20,612 bases of DNA, from the NCBI GenBank assembly GCA_031553705.1, contig JAVBLD010000055.1, forward strand, positions 1-20,612, given 5' to 3'. Every line of letters begins with the position of its first letter. Positions within the stretch are counted from its first letter, which is position 1. Positions 1 to 8,166 of this stretch are shown piece by piece. The notes below the pieces were generated by a model. The model searched no databases, was not told the origin of the DNA, and saw nothing but the letters and a program-made list of their open reading frames with translations. Source of the stretch: JAVBLD01 sp031553705. Lineage in GTDB: Bacteria; Bacteroidota; Bacteroidia; Bacteroidales; Marinifilaceae. The position numbers and the translations under genes are program-made.

Positions 1-320
1 CGTCGATACTCTTCAAATAGAGACTTCACTGTCACACCCTTCCGGGTGAGCCTTGCAGCATACTCCGGCAAAAGTGCCTCCAGTTCCAACTGTCGCACCG
101 AAGGGGTACGCTCCCTCTCGCCGTTGCCTCCGAATATCTCCTGAATGCGATTTGCAGGCATGGACAGAAGTTGCTCCATCGGTATACCACTCTCTTGAAA
201 CAGCCGCACATACTTGCGTACTGTGTTACGGGATAACTCAAAGGTCTCGCTGATCCCTTTTATCCCCATCCCCATCCCCATTGCATAGCAATGAAGAATG
301 TTTGCTAACTTTGTTGTCAT
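1..320 (-). CDS. istA: IS21-family transposase IstA, N-terminal part (partial)
   Basis: Reading the minus strand from ATG at 320-318 gives an open frame of about 106 residues that runs off the window edge. It begins MTTKLANILHCYAMGMG and continues with ISETFELSRNTVRKYVR, a helix-turn-helix typical of the IstA N-terminus (recognition of the IS ends). It then reads into the linker with RLTRKGVTVKSLFEEY, also typical of IstA. The DDE catalytic core would lie beyond the window. A hexamer (ATCCCC, about three copies at 262-280) encodes a Met-Gly run just before the HTH. The protein is intact as far as it can be seen; whether the element is active cannot be judged. Confidence 0.88.
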   Translation of the reverse strand, partial: MTTKLANILHCYAMGMGMGIKGISETFELSRNTVRKYVRLFQESGIPMEQLLSMPANRIQEIFGGNGERERTPSVRQLELEALLPEYAARLTRKGVTVKSLFEEYR

Positions 321-369
321 TGTAATTTTAGTTTTAACCCATCGACCAGGACGGGAACCGAAATTACGT

Positions 370-411
370 AAAAATCCCCTGCCGGCTTACATTCCGACAG
401 GGGGCATTTTT
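370..411. terminator. Bidirectional terminator-like hairpin between IS end and istA
   Basis: On the minus strand CCCCTGTCGG (403-394) pairs with CCGGCAGGGG (385-376) as a 10-bp stem with one G-U pair and an 8-nt loop. It is flanked by an A run on one side and a T run on the other, so it resembles an intrinsic terminator in both directions. It lies just inside the IS21 end, upstream of istA, where it could block readthrough from the neighbouring gene into the transposase. Function is inferred. Confidence 0.5.
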
Positions 412-478
412 ATTTTGGCGCAAGGGGGCAGTCATATTTTGGTCGAAGGGGGCAACTTCGCCTGGCGTACGGGGTCAA
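400..478. repeat. IS21 terminal direct repeats, 24-bp period
   Basis: GGGGGCA starts at 400, 424 and 448, exactly 24 bp apart, and a fourth degenerate copy (GGGGTCAA) starts at 471. The first two copies also share ATTTTGG followed by CGCAA or TCGAA. Repeats of this kind near the ends are known IstA-binding sites in the IS21 family. Confidence 0.7.
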
Positions 479-555
479 CGCGCGCTGGATTTTCCAGCGA
501 ATAGCGATTTGTAATTTGATATAGATCTAATATTCCCGGTTATAAAGCGAACGGT

Positions 556-2889
556 TTATTTCAATACCTTTTTAATTTTTTCCTGCAGGGCCATCCTTTT
601 TACAGGTTTCGGTACAAAGTCGTCAAAGCCGGCTTCGCGCATTTTTTTCTGGTCCTCCGGTGATACATAAGCAGTTTGTCCGATTACAGGAAGCTCCGGA
701 CGGCTTTTTTTGATCTGCTTTGTGGCATTTAGACCGTCCATAATCGGCATTTGTACATCCATGAGTACCAGTTCTATTTCGGGGTGATTCTTCACCATGA
801 TTACCGCTTCGACACCATTAACAGCCGAAAGTAGTTTGGCATGGCTTTGCCGCAGTAGTGTGCGCAGGTATCCCAGGTTAGAATCAAGGTCTTCTACAAT
901 AAGTATTGTTCTGCCTGCCAAATCGTCTATATTGGCAGACTTATCGGAAACCGATGATGGACTGTCTGTTTTTTTGCTTGTGTTGCTTTTACGGACAATT
1001 TCCTTACAGGGGAGAGTGAATTCGAACAGGGAGCCTTTGCCCACTTTCGATTGAACATGGAATGTTCCTCCCATCAATTTTACAAGGTTGAGTGAGATGG
1101 CAAGCCCGATCCCTGTCCCTCCGTATTTGGCCGCATGGGTGGTGTCGTGCAACTGGTGGAATGGTTTTCCCAGGTCTTCCAGTTTTTCTTTTGAAATACC
1201 TATACCAGTGTCTTTTACATAGAAATACAGGCCTTTCTTTGTCACATTATAACCAAACTTCACATATCCCTGATCGGTGAATTTGATAGCATTGCCGATA
1301 ATATTGTTCAGCGTTTGCCGTAAGCGGGCGCTATCTAATGTAAATATTCCGTTTTTATCCTGTCCGCTTTCGTCAATAAGCAATTCGATGCCCTTTTCTT
1401 CGATTGTTCCGGTCGCGACAAATGAGGCCCGGATATCTTGCAGCAGAACATTGATATTCGTCTCCTCCGGAATAATTTTCATCTGCCCGGCGTCAATTTT
1501 TGAGATGTCAAGGATATCGCCTATGAGTTTGAGCAGTTGGTTGGCGTTGTCCAGGACAATCCTCATGTACTCTTTCTGGAGATCACGCGGAATACTGTCG
1601 TCTGTGAACATATACTCCAGAAAGCCTACGATGGCGTTCATCGGTGTACGGATCTCGTGACTCATATTGGCGAGGAATGTGCTTTTGAGTTTGTCCGATT
1701 CCTCTGCTTTGTCGCGGGCTGTGATGAGTTGCAATTCAAGTTGTTTCTGCTTTGTTATATTGGTGAGTAACCCGTCTCTTACGATAGTCCCGTCTTCTTC
1801 CTTAAAGCCTCTCGATTGGATCCTGAACCAAAGAACTTCACCGTTTTTAATATACCTGAATTCTGTGACTTCTTCTCCGAGCGTGTCGGTGGTTGCCGTA
1901 ACACGTTTTATAAAATACTCCCTGTCGTCCGGATGTATGTGCCTGAATACCGCCATGCTGTTTTTCTGTATTTCCCTGATCGGAACGCCTGCAAACTCTT
2001 CCATTTGACTGCTTATGTAATCGAAATGGATCTTGCCGTTTTTGTCAAGGTGGGTGCGATACAGGGCACTGTCTGTCATGTTGTCGCTGATGTCGCGCAT
2101 CAGGTACGCGTTTCGTAACAGTTCTTCCTGGGACTTTTGCAGGTCTGCCTCCATTTTTTTACGTTTGGTGACGTCAAACGCGATGCCGTCCCAAATTATG
2201 TGCCCCGATTTATCTTTGTGGGGTACTTCCGAGATAGAGAGCCAAACCGTGTCCTTTATTCCGGGCACGTTCAAGCGGAGTTCGATATTGAATGCTTTAC
2301 CCGTTGCGGCGTTTTTTTGTAATTCGATCAGATCATCCGGATAGAGAAGCGATGCCAACGGGCCTATGTCGCTTCCAAGCTCCTCTATGCTTAAATGACA
2401 AATCTTTTCGACCCCTTTGCTTATATACACGATTGAAGGAAAAGACTTCCCTTCCTCCTCTTTAAATTGAAACACGAAACTATTGGGCAGGTTATCGCTC
2501 ATCGCTTTGAGCATCTGTTCGCTGTTCTTTACCGAAGAGATGTCGGTGATCGTGGTGAGGTGTACCAACCGGCCGTCAGGCCATTTTACCAGCGAATCAT
2601 TCATTTGCAACCATGCATCGATGTCAGCATTATAATTATCCCATATATACGGCTCTCCGATCGGTCTGGATAAAATATCTTTTAATTTGCAGTAAGGGCA
2701 CGGGGCGGTAAAAGAGGATAACACCTTCCAGCATTTATGCCCTTCGAGTTCAATAGGGAAAAGACGTTTGAGTGCTTTATTTGCAAAAATGATTTCATAT
2801 GTATCGATATCCGTGACATACACAAGTGCCTGTGTATTATCTAAAATAATCTGTAGTGTTTCAATGCCGGCATTGGACTGATTTGTCAT
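556..2889 (-). CDS. Hybrid sensor histidine kinase/response regulator with three PAS domains
   Basis: This 777-residue protein has no signal peptide or membrane segment, so it should sense a cytoplasmic cue. Domains in order: PAS at about 10-120, with Cys53, Cys64 and Cys67 in a CW...PCPYC pattern; a PAS/PAC at about 125-245 and another at about 265-385, each ending in a DVTKRK/NITKQK PAC-like tail; a coiled linker; and the HisKA dimerisation helix with phospho-acceptor His411 in MSHEIRTPMNAI. The ATPase domain follows at about 515-628, with N-box NIIGNAIKF, DTGIGIS and GGTGIGLA. A C-terminal receiver at about 660-777 carries the Glu666-Asp667 acidic pair, phospho-acceptor Asp711 in LMDVQMPIMDG, Thr739 and Lys761. 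All catalytic residues are present. There is no DNA-binding output domain and no regulator gene beside it, so the final target, presumably reached by phosphotransfer, is unknown. It is a stand-alone gene. Confidence 0.93.
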   Translation of the reverse strand: MTNQSNAGIETLQIILDNTQALVYVTDIDTYEIIFANKALKRLFPIELEGHKCWKVLSSFTAPCPYCKLKDILSRPIGEPYIWDNYNADIDAWLQMNDSLVKWPDGRLVHLTTITDISSVKNSEQMLKAMSDNLPNSFVFQFKEEEGKSFPSIVYISKGVEKICHLSIEELGSDIGPLASLLYPDDLIELQKNAATGKAFNIELRLNVPGIKDTVWLSISEVPHKDKSGHIIWDGIAFDVTKRKKMEADLQKSQEELLRNAYLMRDISDNMTDSALYRTHLDKNGKIHFDYISSQMEEFAGVPIREIQKNSMAVFRHIHPDDREYFIKRVTATTDTLGEEVTEFRYIKNGEVLWFRIQSRGFKEEDGTIVRDGLLTNITKQKQLELQLITARDKAEESDKLKSTFLANMSHEIRTPMNAIVGFLEYMFTDDSIPRDLQKEYMRIVLDNANQLLKLIGDILDISKIDAGQMKIIPEETNINVLLQDIRASFVATGTIEEKGIELLIDESGQDKNGIFTLDSARLRQTLNNIIGNAIKFTDQGYVKFGYNVTKKGLYFYVKDTGIGISKEKLEDLGKPFHQLHDTTHAAKYGGTGIGLAISLNLVKLMGGTFHVQSKVGKGSLFEFTLPCKEIVRKSNTSKKTDSPSSVSDKSANIDDLAGRTILIVEDLDSNLGYLRTLLRQSHAKLLSAVNGVEAVIMVKNHPEIELVLMDVQMPIMDGLNATKQIKKSRPELPVIGQTAYVSPEDQKKMREAGFDDFVPKPVKRMALQEKIKKVLK

Positions 2890-3091
2890 GTTGTTTAAGT
2901 TTCGTGGGTAATAAGCTAAAATCTATTGAGTGTTATTAATTGGCTGCAAATTACACAAAAAAGAGAGTAAGAACAAGTGATTTTCCGGCAAATTTTATTA
3001 AAAAGCGGTTATGTTAAAATAATAATAACAAAGACTATAATCAGTAATATGACTTCGTCTGGAACAGTGTTCGGCAGATTGTTGAAGAGTT

Positions 3092-3814
3092 TTACAGCGA
3101 AGCAGTAAAACCGGATAACACTTTACTCTGGGCGATATAGTTTTTACTGTCGGCATAGATGTATAACAATGTTCCTCCTTTGATCGTGTTAATGATCGAT
3201 TTATGGACAGCTTCCGGTAAAGCTGGACATCCCTGGCTACGTCCCAGACGTCCTAGTGACGGAATAACGGACGGATCCGAGTAGGGGGCGCCGTGGATTA
3301 CGATGGCGCGTTCTTTTGCCCGGTCGTTGATACCTTTTTCCAGCCCATTGATAACCAATGAATAGCCGTTTTTGCCTTGATAAGTATTTTCTGTTACATA
3401 AAATCCTAATGAGCTTTTGTTTGAGCCGTTTTTATTGGAAAATGAGGTGGCAAAGTTATCTCCACTATTTTTACCATGTGAAACGTAAGAGGAAAACAAC
3501 AGTCTTTTCTGCCTTAGGTCGAGTACATAAAAACGCTTTTCGGTCGACGGCTTGGAGTAGTCGATCAATGTGATAATGTCTTTTCTTTTTACGTCGATTT
3601 TGTTGTAACCTTCAATGGCTTGCTCAAATGCGGTATAATTGATGACACCTTCCAGTTGCATATCACTGTAAAGTTGGGAGTAATCACATATAGTGGTCGG
3701 TTCCGTATATCCGATTATATTGGCAGAAGGGTAAGCTACCAAAAGGACAAAAAAGAAAGTATAGACTAAGACTTTTCGCATATTTTCGAGATTTAAATGC
3801 CCGAAGATAAGCAT
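3092..3814 (-). CDS. Murein L,D-transpeptidase catalytic domain protein (YkuD_2 type)
   Basis: A secreted protein of 240 residues with the C-terminal signature of the YkuD_2 family: AIVIHGAPY (His174), then LGRLGRSQGCPALP with the presumed nucleophile Cys196, followed by the usual IKGGTLLYIYA end. Known relatives act on peptidoglycan stem peptides or are related to enzymes that do. The N-terminal part holds a hydrophobic export segment (residues 16-28). The start at 3814 lies one base after the stop of the upstream transpeptidase, which favours coupled translation. An internal Met12 (ATG at 3781), followed by RKVLVYTFFFVLLV, gives a cleaner signal peptide and is a serious alternative. Substrate and physiological role are not shown by the sequence. 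Confidence 0.85.
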   Translation of the reverse strand: MLIFGHLNLENMRKVLVYTFFFVLLVAYPSANIIGYTEPTTICDYSQLYSDMQLEGVINYTAFEQAIEGYNKIDVKRKDIITLIDYSKPSTEKRFYVLDLRQKRLLFSSYVSHGKNSGDNFATSFSNKNGSNKSSLGFYVTENTYQGKNGYSLVINGLEKGINDRAKERAIVIHGAPYSDPSVIPSLGRLGRSQGCPALPEAVHKSIINTIKGGTLLYIYADSKNYIAQSKVLSGFTASL

Positions 3815-3815
3815 T

Positions 3816-4811
3816 TTAATCGATAATTACAATAATAGTTTTGTTAATTAGTGCCCAATTGTATATAAATTTACTGTGCGAGGTTGCCGTCCGTACACAC
3901 ATGTGTGAACGGGGAGTAGTGCCTAATGTCGGGCTGATTTCAATAGGTATTGTACCCGGTACGTTTACCGGTATGCCGTGGATATACCCTCCGTTGCAAA
4001 AGCGGTTGGCATAAGGGGAAAAGCCGCCTGTTTCCGTTGAGTTGTCTTCCAGGTAGACCATCTTTATTTTTTTTTCCTGAAGGACAAAGACCCCCAAAGG
4101 GGTTTCCTTCATAAACGGAGGCTTGTGTACTCCGGTCGTAGCGGGATTCATACTTCTTACCAGCCATTTTGGACCGACGTTTTCGAGGGTCATTATGTTT
4201 TGGTTTGTCCGGTCGACGAAGATCACCTTGTCGAATACGATTGAATCGTTCAGGTATTTTATATATTTCTTCGGAACCAGCCAATCTCCTATGTAATGAA
4301 CCGGATTGACCTTAGTAAAGTTTGTGTTACCCTTGATCAGTTTTACAAGGGAGCCATCCAATGCGTAACGCTCCGGGGTTACGGTATCACTGGCCAGGTA
4401 CAATGGGATGCCTTGGTATCGTTCGATACCGAATGTGTCTGCAATATTGTTGTATGTATTTCTTTGATAGGTATGTACTAACGGCGCTATTCCATTTTTG
4501 TTTTTCCTGTTTTGCAGAATACCCCATGAGGCGGAAGGTTCCTGGATGAAGTTCATGATGGTCAGGTAGTTGTGTATCTTTTCCCATTGGAATGAGCGGA
4601 TCGTATCTCTATAAGGATATACGTCCGGTAAAGTGTATTTGTCATAAAGGAGCTCTTTTTCGATAATAACCTCTTTCATTGCAATTTTATCGATAGCGGA
4701 ATCTGCTAAAAAAATGAATTTTTGTAGGTCTATACTCCGTTCCTCTAGTCTATTATTACAGGAAGATAGAATAAAAAGAATGATAAGTTGCAATAAACAG
4801 GCCGATTTCAT
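3816..4811 (-). CDS. L,D-transpeptidase lipoprotein (YkuD catalytic domain, SHMCVR variant)
   Basis: A 331-residue protein that begins with a lipoprotein signal: a hydrophobic stretch, then ILSSC with the lipidated Cys18, so it should be anchored in the periplasm or outer membrane. The C-terminal third (about 205-331) is a YkuD domain: WLVRSMNPATTGVHKPPF, TPLGVFVLQ, GYIHGIPV (His279), and TPRSHMCVRTATS with Cys305 as nucleophile and Arg307. Most YkuD proteins have SHGC; here Met304 replaces Gly. The middle region (about 60-200) matches nothing I recognise. It is followed after one base by a second transpeptidase of a different family, so the pair is likely one transcript concerned with peptidoglycan cross-linking, or attachment or release of wall-linked proteins. 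Confidence 0.85.
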   Translation of the reverse strand: MKSACLLQLIILFILSSCNNRLEERSIDLQKFIFLADSAIDKIAMKEVIIEKELLYDKYTLPDVYPYRDTIRSFQWEKIHNYLTIMNFIQEPSASWGILQNRKNKNGIAPLVHTYQRNTYNNIADTFGIERYQGIPLYLASDTVTPERYALDGSLVKLIKGNTNFTKVNPVHYIGDWLVPKKYIKYLNDSIVFDKVIFVDRTNQNIMTLENVGPKWLVRSMNPATTGVHKPPFMKETPLGVFVLQEKKIKMVYLEDNSTETGGFSPYANRFCNGGYIHGIPVNVPGTIPIEISPTLGTTPRSHMCVRTATSHSKFIYNWALINKTIIVIID

Positions 4812-4933
4812 GTTAATTTTTAGAGTTGTTGTTAATGGATAAATATACGTTTATCGACAATAATAGTTGAAGAAATGCGGGACTTAACATTAATTAATGC
4901 CGGGTAACCGACATATAGCTGCCAAATAAAGCA

Positions 4934-4941
4934 CAAAGATA
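4934..4941 (-). promoter_or_regulatory. Possible -7 element for the transpeptidase pair
   Basis: The minus strand reads TATCTTTG, a perfect TAnnTTTG Bacteroidetes -7 box, about 120 bp upstream of the lipoprotein transpeptidase start. The -33 region is poor: the nearest candidate, ATTG, is only 16 nt away instead of 19-21. No other clear signal was found in the 285-bp divergent gap 4812-5096. Confidence 0.3.
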
Positions 4942-5096
4942 TTAAATGTTTGTGAATCAATCGGATGTACTCACAACCTTTCTGTAGATAACTACGTTAT
5001 CCATACGACGGAAGCTTGTTATGGAGAACTAAAGGTTTTTCCTGTTGTTTGCTTCTTGTTTTCCCCAAAATTAATTTAAGACCGGAGCGTATAAGG

Positions 5097-5351
5097 ATGG
5101 AAAAAAAACCGTTTATTAAGTTGGGAGATTGTGTTGTGGATAGTGAATGTAAATGTGATTCCATGTGTCCTACCCATGCTATAGAGATTAGGGAGATGAA
5201 TGCCGAAGAGTGCAAAACGTTATCGTTTTTCGGGCATTTGAGAATGAGAATGAAAGGCCGTAGCAAGGCATTTCTTTCCCGGCCCGACCGTTGCGTATCG
5301 TGCGGTTTATGTATAGCACTTTGTCACGAACGTGCCATTAAATTGGTGTAG
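5097..5351 (+). CDS. Small ferredoxin-like protein with two 4Fe-4S motifs, the first atypical
   Basis: An 84-residue protein. The start at 5097 is preferred over the longer in-frame ATG at 5016 because the sequence MEKKPFIKLGDC begins right after AAGG and GGAG purine stretches, and the upstream residues look uncoded. The second motif is canonical: CVSCGLCIALC (Cys66, 69, 72, 76), followed by HERAI. The first is DCVVDSECKCDSMCPTHAI, with cysteines at 12, 18, 20 and 24. The CxxxCP half is normal, but the preceding cysteines are displaced from the CxxCxxC spacing. Between the motifs is a basic insert (about 45-62). It should carry electrons in the cytoplasm; its partner is unknown. It stands alone, is divergent from the transpeptidases and ends 4 bp before the convergent MFS gene stop. 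Confidence 0.8.
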   Translation: MEKKPFIKLGDCVVDSECKCDSMCPTHAIEIREMNAEECKTLSFFGHLRMRMKGRSKAFLSRPDRCVSCGLCIALCHERAIKLV

Positions 5352-5355
5352 AGCA

Positions 5356-6720
5356 TCATTTCGACCGTTGCGAGGAGGCGTATACGCCGGTAAGGCATAA
5401 CAGGGCAAAAATGATAAAGGTGATATGCATACTTTGTAAAAACTGAGGATAAACGGCGGGTTCGATTTTCTGGTTGCCTACCTGCAGAGAGATAGCCATT
5501 CCGGCAATTCCCATACTGAAAGCCTGTCCTGTAAGGCGGACCGTACCCATCGTAGCTGAAGCCTGTCCGTAGTATTTCTTATCGACGGAACTCATGATGA
5601 TATTTGCATTCGGGGATGAGAAGATACCGAAACCGATGCCCAACAGAAGTAAGTAAAGGATCAATATGGAGAGGGGAGTGGTCGCCGAGAGAAAGGTCAA
5701 TCCTATAAGTCCGATGACAATGATGATCATACCTGAGGTGGCTAAACGGGAAGGTGCGATTTTATCCGACATCGGTCCTGAAATAAGCGAGCATGCCGAT
5801 TGTATGCAGGCTTGGGATATAAGAATCAGACCGGCTTGACGGGCATCGATTTCCCGCACATATTGCAGATACAGGCTCAGCATAAAAGCGATGGCCGAAG
5901 TGGCTGCATAGTTGATAAGCGCCGATAGGGAAGAGAGAGCAAATATCCGGTTCGTACTGAACAATTTAATATTGAAAACCGGCGAAGCACAGCGTTGCTC
6001 GTAATATATAAAAACGACAAATGCGGCGATCCCGGTGGCAAGCCAGCCGAATCCTTCCGTGCCCGGTAGTTTGGTGAATCCATAGATCAATCCGAACAGT
6101 CCGATGCCGTATACTGTGCTCCCCCAATAGTCGAATTTCTCCCCTTTCGATTCGATCCATTCGGCTTTCAGGAAAAACTGGGAGAGGGCGACTACTGCAA
6201 AGCCGACTATGGCGCAAACAAAGAATATGCTTTGCCAGCCCCAGTAATGGGTTAGCAGACCGCCCAAAAACGGGCCTGCCGCCAACGAAGAGTAGACAAC
6301 TGCAGTATTGATCCCCAGCGCCTTCCCCCGTTGATTGGCCGGAAATACGGAGGTCAGTATGGCCGTACCGGTACCGAATTGCATCGCGCTACCCAGGCCG
6401 GACAAGAAGCGGAGTACAATAAGTGCCGTACCGGACGGAGCAAATCCGCATAGAAAAGTACATAACGAAAAGATAAAAACCCCCAGGACAAAGATTTTCT
6501 TCCGGCCAATCAGGTCGGCAAGCCGGGCAAAAGGTACCTGAAAAATCGCTGTGGAAATCAGGTAAGCGGTTGCCATCCAGGTTAAGGTAACCGCTTTCAT
6601 TGAAAAAGCATCACTGATTTCCGGCAATGCCAGGTTAAGCGCAGATCCCATAAAAGGGACTAGAAATGCCGACATGCAAAGTAGTAGCAAAACTTTATTG
6701 GCTTGTAAATCTTTGTCCAT
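5356..6720 (-). CDS. MFS efflux transporter, DHA2 (EmrB/QacA)-like
   Basis: A 454-residue inner-membrane protein with about 14 hydrophobic segments, the number seen in the DHA2 drug:proton antiporter group. Motif A is clear between helices 2 and 3 (ARLADLIGRKKIFVLG, about 65-80). Arg104 in LIVLRFLSGLGSA fits motif B, and AVVYSSLAAGPFLGG (about 140-154) is the antiporter motif C. FALSSLSALINYAAT and SLYLQYVREIDARQAGLIL in the second half also resemble the group. Substrate cannot be told. It starts 77 bp after the TolC-like gene on the same strand and could be the last gene of the metal-efflux transcript, but an AT-rich inverted repeat (6767-6786) in the gap leaves room for separate control. 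Confidence 0.88.
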   Translation of the reverse strand: MDKDLQANKVLLLLCMSAFLVPFMGSALNLALPEISDAFSMKAVTLTWMATAYLISTAIFQVPFARLADLIGRKKIFVLGVFIFSLCTFLCGFAPSGTALIVLRFLSGLGSAMQFGTGTAILTSVFPANQRGKALGINTAVVYSSLAAGPFLGGLLTHYWGWQSIFFVCAIVGFAVVALSQFFLKAEWIESKGEKFDYWGSTVYGIGLFGLIYGFTKLPGTEGFGWLATGIAAFVVFIYYEQRCASPVFNIKLFSTNRIFALSSLSALINYAATSAIAFMLSLYLQYVREIDARQAGLILISQACIQSACSLISGPMSDKIAPSRLATSGMIIIVIGLIGLTFLSATTPLSILILYLLLLGIGFGIFSSPNANIIMSSVDKKYYGQASATMGTVRLTGQAFSMGIAGMAISLQVGNQKIEPAVYPQFLQSMHITFIIFALLCLTGVYASSQRSK

Positions 6721-6766
6721 ATTTTTGATATATCATTGCGACTTCAAAGATCGTATTTTTTTATAA

Positions 6767-6786
6767 AAGATAGATCTATATATCTT
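6767..6786. repeat. AT-rich inverted repeat upstream of the MFS gene
   Basis: AAGATA (6767-6772) and TATCTT (6781-6786) flank an 8-nt spacer. An overlapping perfect palindrome, ATAGATCTAT, covers 6770-6779. It could be an operator for the MFS gene, or simply AT-rich spacer. No regulator gene lies next to it. Confidence 0.3.
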
Positions 6787-6797
6787 CCAATTGCTTT

Positions 6798-8087
6798 TTA
6801 ATTTATTCCGATATCCCAGATTCCGCATGCCCTTTCCAGTTCAACCAACGCGGCAATACAGTTATAAAGTGTTTCGTAATAGTTCCGTTGTATGTCATTA
6901 TAGGTTTGTTGGGCGTTAAGAACTTCCAGAAGACTGGTGTTACCCCGTTGATAGCTGTAATATTTATGATCGAATATATTTTTTGCTTCCGGCAACAACC
7001 CGGTGTTGAATCGTTCCAGTTGTTTACAGGCAGTCGTATAGTTACGATAAGCCTGATTTACTTCCAGTTGTATGCGGAGCTCGATTTCAGTGTATGCCGC
7101 TTCGTTTTGTTGTATGGCAAAGTTGGCGGCATTGATTTCACCTTTGTTGGTATTTGAGAATTTCAACGGGATACTGATGCCTGCCGAAACGGCTTTGAAA
7201 GAAGGGGCCGGTGCCAGTTCGTTCCGAACTTCGCTATTGTATTCGATGCCGAGATTGATGCCGAGATCTATTGCCCGGTTAGCTTTAGCCAGCTGCAGGT
7301 TGCGCTGTGATACTTCTTTCGATCGCAAAGCGGCCTGTAAATCGCTCCGGTTATTTTGTGCAGTGGCGATTAGCGATGGCAGATCAAAATGGCGTTCGGA
7401 ATAAGATAAGGTTTCCGCTAAAGAATCCGGAACAGAGAAGTTTTTATCTCCCTGCATAAATGATAATTGGGCCAGGCTGTTTTTCCAATCATTTTCAACC
7501 TGTACTACTTCGTTAGACATTGCAGCTGCTTCCAATTTCGACTGACGGGCATCTACTTCCATGATGGAGCCCAGTTTGAAGCGAATGCTATCGGCTACTG
7601 CCAGGCGTTGCAGGCAGTAGTAGGATTCTTGTTCTGTTTTGACGAGCTGTTTTTGTTTGAGTGCCTCAAGATAGGCCAGGGTCGCATCGGCTCGTAAATG
7701 ATAAAAATAATCTTCCAGCAAAGCATCGGTTAGCTCTGCTTCGCTTTGCGCCAACTGGATACGCGCTTTTCTTTTGCCTCCTAATTCAAGGGTGTATTCC
7801 AGGCCCGCATCAAGGCTGTAGCCCATCTTCATTTTATGCTCCTGGTTATCGGTGGCGCCTATGCTAAGTAACGGGTCGGAGAATACTTTAGCCGCCACGA
7901 TATTGGCGTCGGCAATCTTTACATTGTATTTTTCAACCATATAGGCAATGTTGTTATTTTTTACCCTTTCCATGAATTGGGGATAAGATAGTATGTTCGG
8001 TGTTTTTACCGGTTGTGCCTGGATGTTGGCGGCACATAGCAGGGTAAAAAGTGTGACCCGGAAACTTATATGATATAATAGTTTCAT
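6798..8087 (-). CDS. TolC/CzcC-type outer membrane efflux channel
   Basis: A protein of 429 residues from the preferred ATG at 8087, which begins a good signal peptide (MKLLYHISFRVTLFTLLC, cleavage near NIQA-Q). A further upstream ATG at 8138 adds only residues encoded by a low-complexity AAAGTTG-like repeat and is unlikely to be used. The mature part has the two repeated outer-membrane-efflux halves: an early VEKYNVKIADANIVAAKVFSDP segment and long amphipathic helices (about 120-175 and 225-275). The late GNTSLLEVLNAQQTYNDIQ element is typical of the channel family's second half. It is the outer-membrane exit duct of the adjacent RND pump, spaced 79 bp after it in the order adaptor, pump, channel. 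Confidence 0.9.
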   Translation of the reverse strand: MKLLYHISFRVTLFTLLCAANIQAQPVKTPNILSYPQFMERVKNNNIAYMVEKYNVKIADANIVAAKVFSDPLLSIGATDNQEHKMKMGYSLDAGLEYTLELGGKRKARIQLAQSEAELTDALLEDYFYHLRADATLAYLEALKQKQLVKTEQESYYCLQRLAVADSIRFKLGSIMEVDARQSKLEAAAMSNEVVQVENDWKNSLAQLSFMQGDKNFSVPDSLAETLSYSERHFDLPSLIATAQNNRSDLQAALRSKEVSQRNLQLAKANRAIDLGINLGIEYNSEVRNELAPAPSFKAVSAGISIPLKFSNTNKGEINAANFAIQQNEAAYTEIELRIQLEVNQAYRNYTTACKQLERFNTGLLPEAKNIFDHKYYSYQRGNTSLLEVLNAQQTYNDIQRNYYETLYNCIAALVELERACGIWDIGIN

Positions 8088-8097
8088 TATGTAACGT

Positions 8098-8130
8098 AAT
8101 TGAGAGTTAAAAGTTGAAAATTGAAAGTGA
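8098..8130. repeat. Degenerate AAAGTTG-type heptamer run
   Basis: The plus strand reads GAGAGTTAAAAGTTG followed by AAAATTGAAAGTG, a decayed tandem of 7-8-bp units in the 5' leader of the TolC-like gene. It causes a false N-terminal extension of that gene on the minus strand. Confidence 0.45.
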
Positions 8131-8166
8131 TTTTTCATCTTCTTGATAATATAAATTAATAGAGGG

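Larger units (their letters stand above)
1..477 (-). mobile_element. IS21-family insertion sequence, one end only (cut by window edge)
   Basis: The stretch holds the start of an IstA transposase gene, a terminator-like hairpin and a set of 24-bp direct repeats near the outer end. Multiple short repeats at the termini are characteristic of IS21-family elements. The outermost recognisable repeat copy is GGGGTCA at 471-477, which reads TGACCCC on the minus strand, so the IS terminus is probably at or within a few bases of 477. The other end and istB lie outside the window, so the exact boundary and target duplication cannot be set. The element sits about 80 bp downstream of the stop of the sensor kinase gene. 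Confidence 0.75.

Noticed and set aside
32..253. Open frames of 60-70 codons on both strands at the left edge
   Set aside because: They lie in other frames of the istA start, which has the recognisable HTH and repeat ends.
3062..3072. Perfect palindrome GAACAGTGTTC in the gap 2890-3091
   Set aside because: It is 11 bp long with no T run after it and no adjacent regulator; likely chance.
3940..4284. 114-codon minus-strand frame
   Set aside because: It overlaps the YkuD domain of the lipoprotein transpeptidase in another frame and has no recognisable features.
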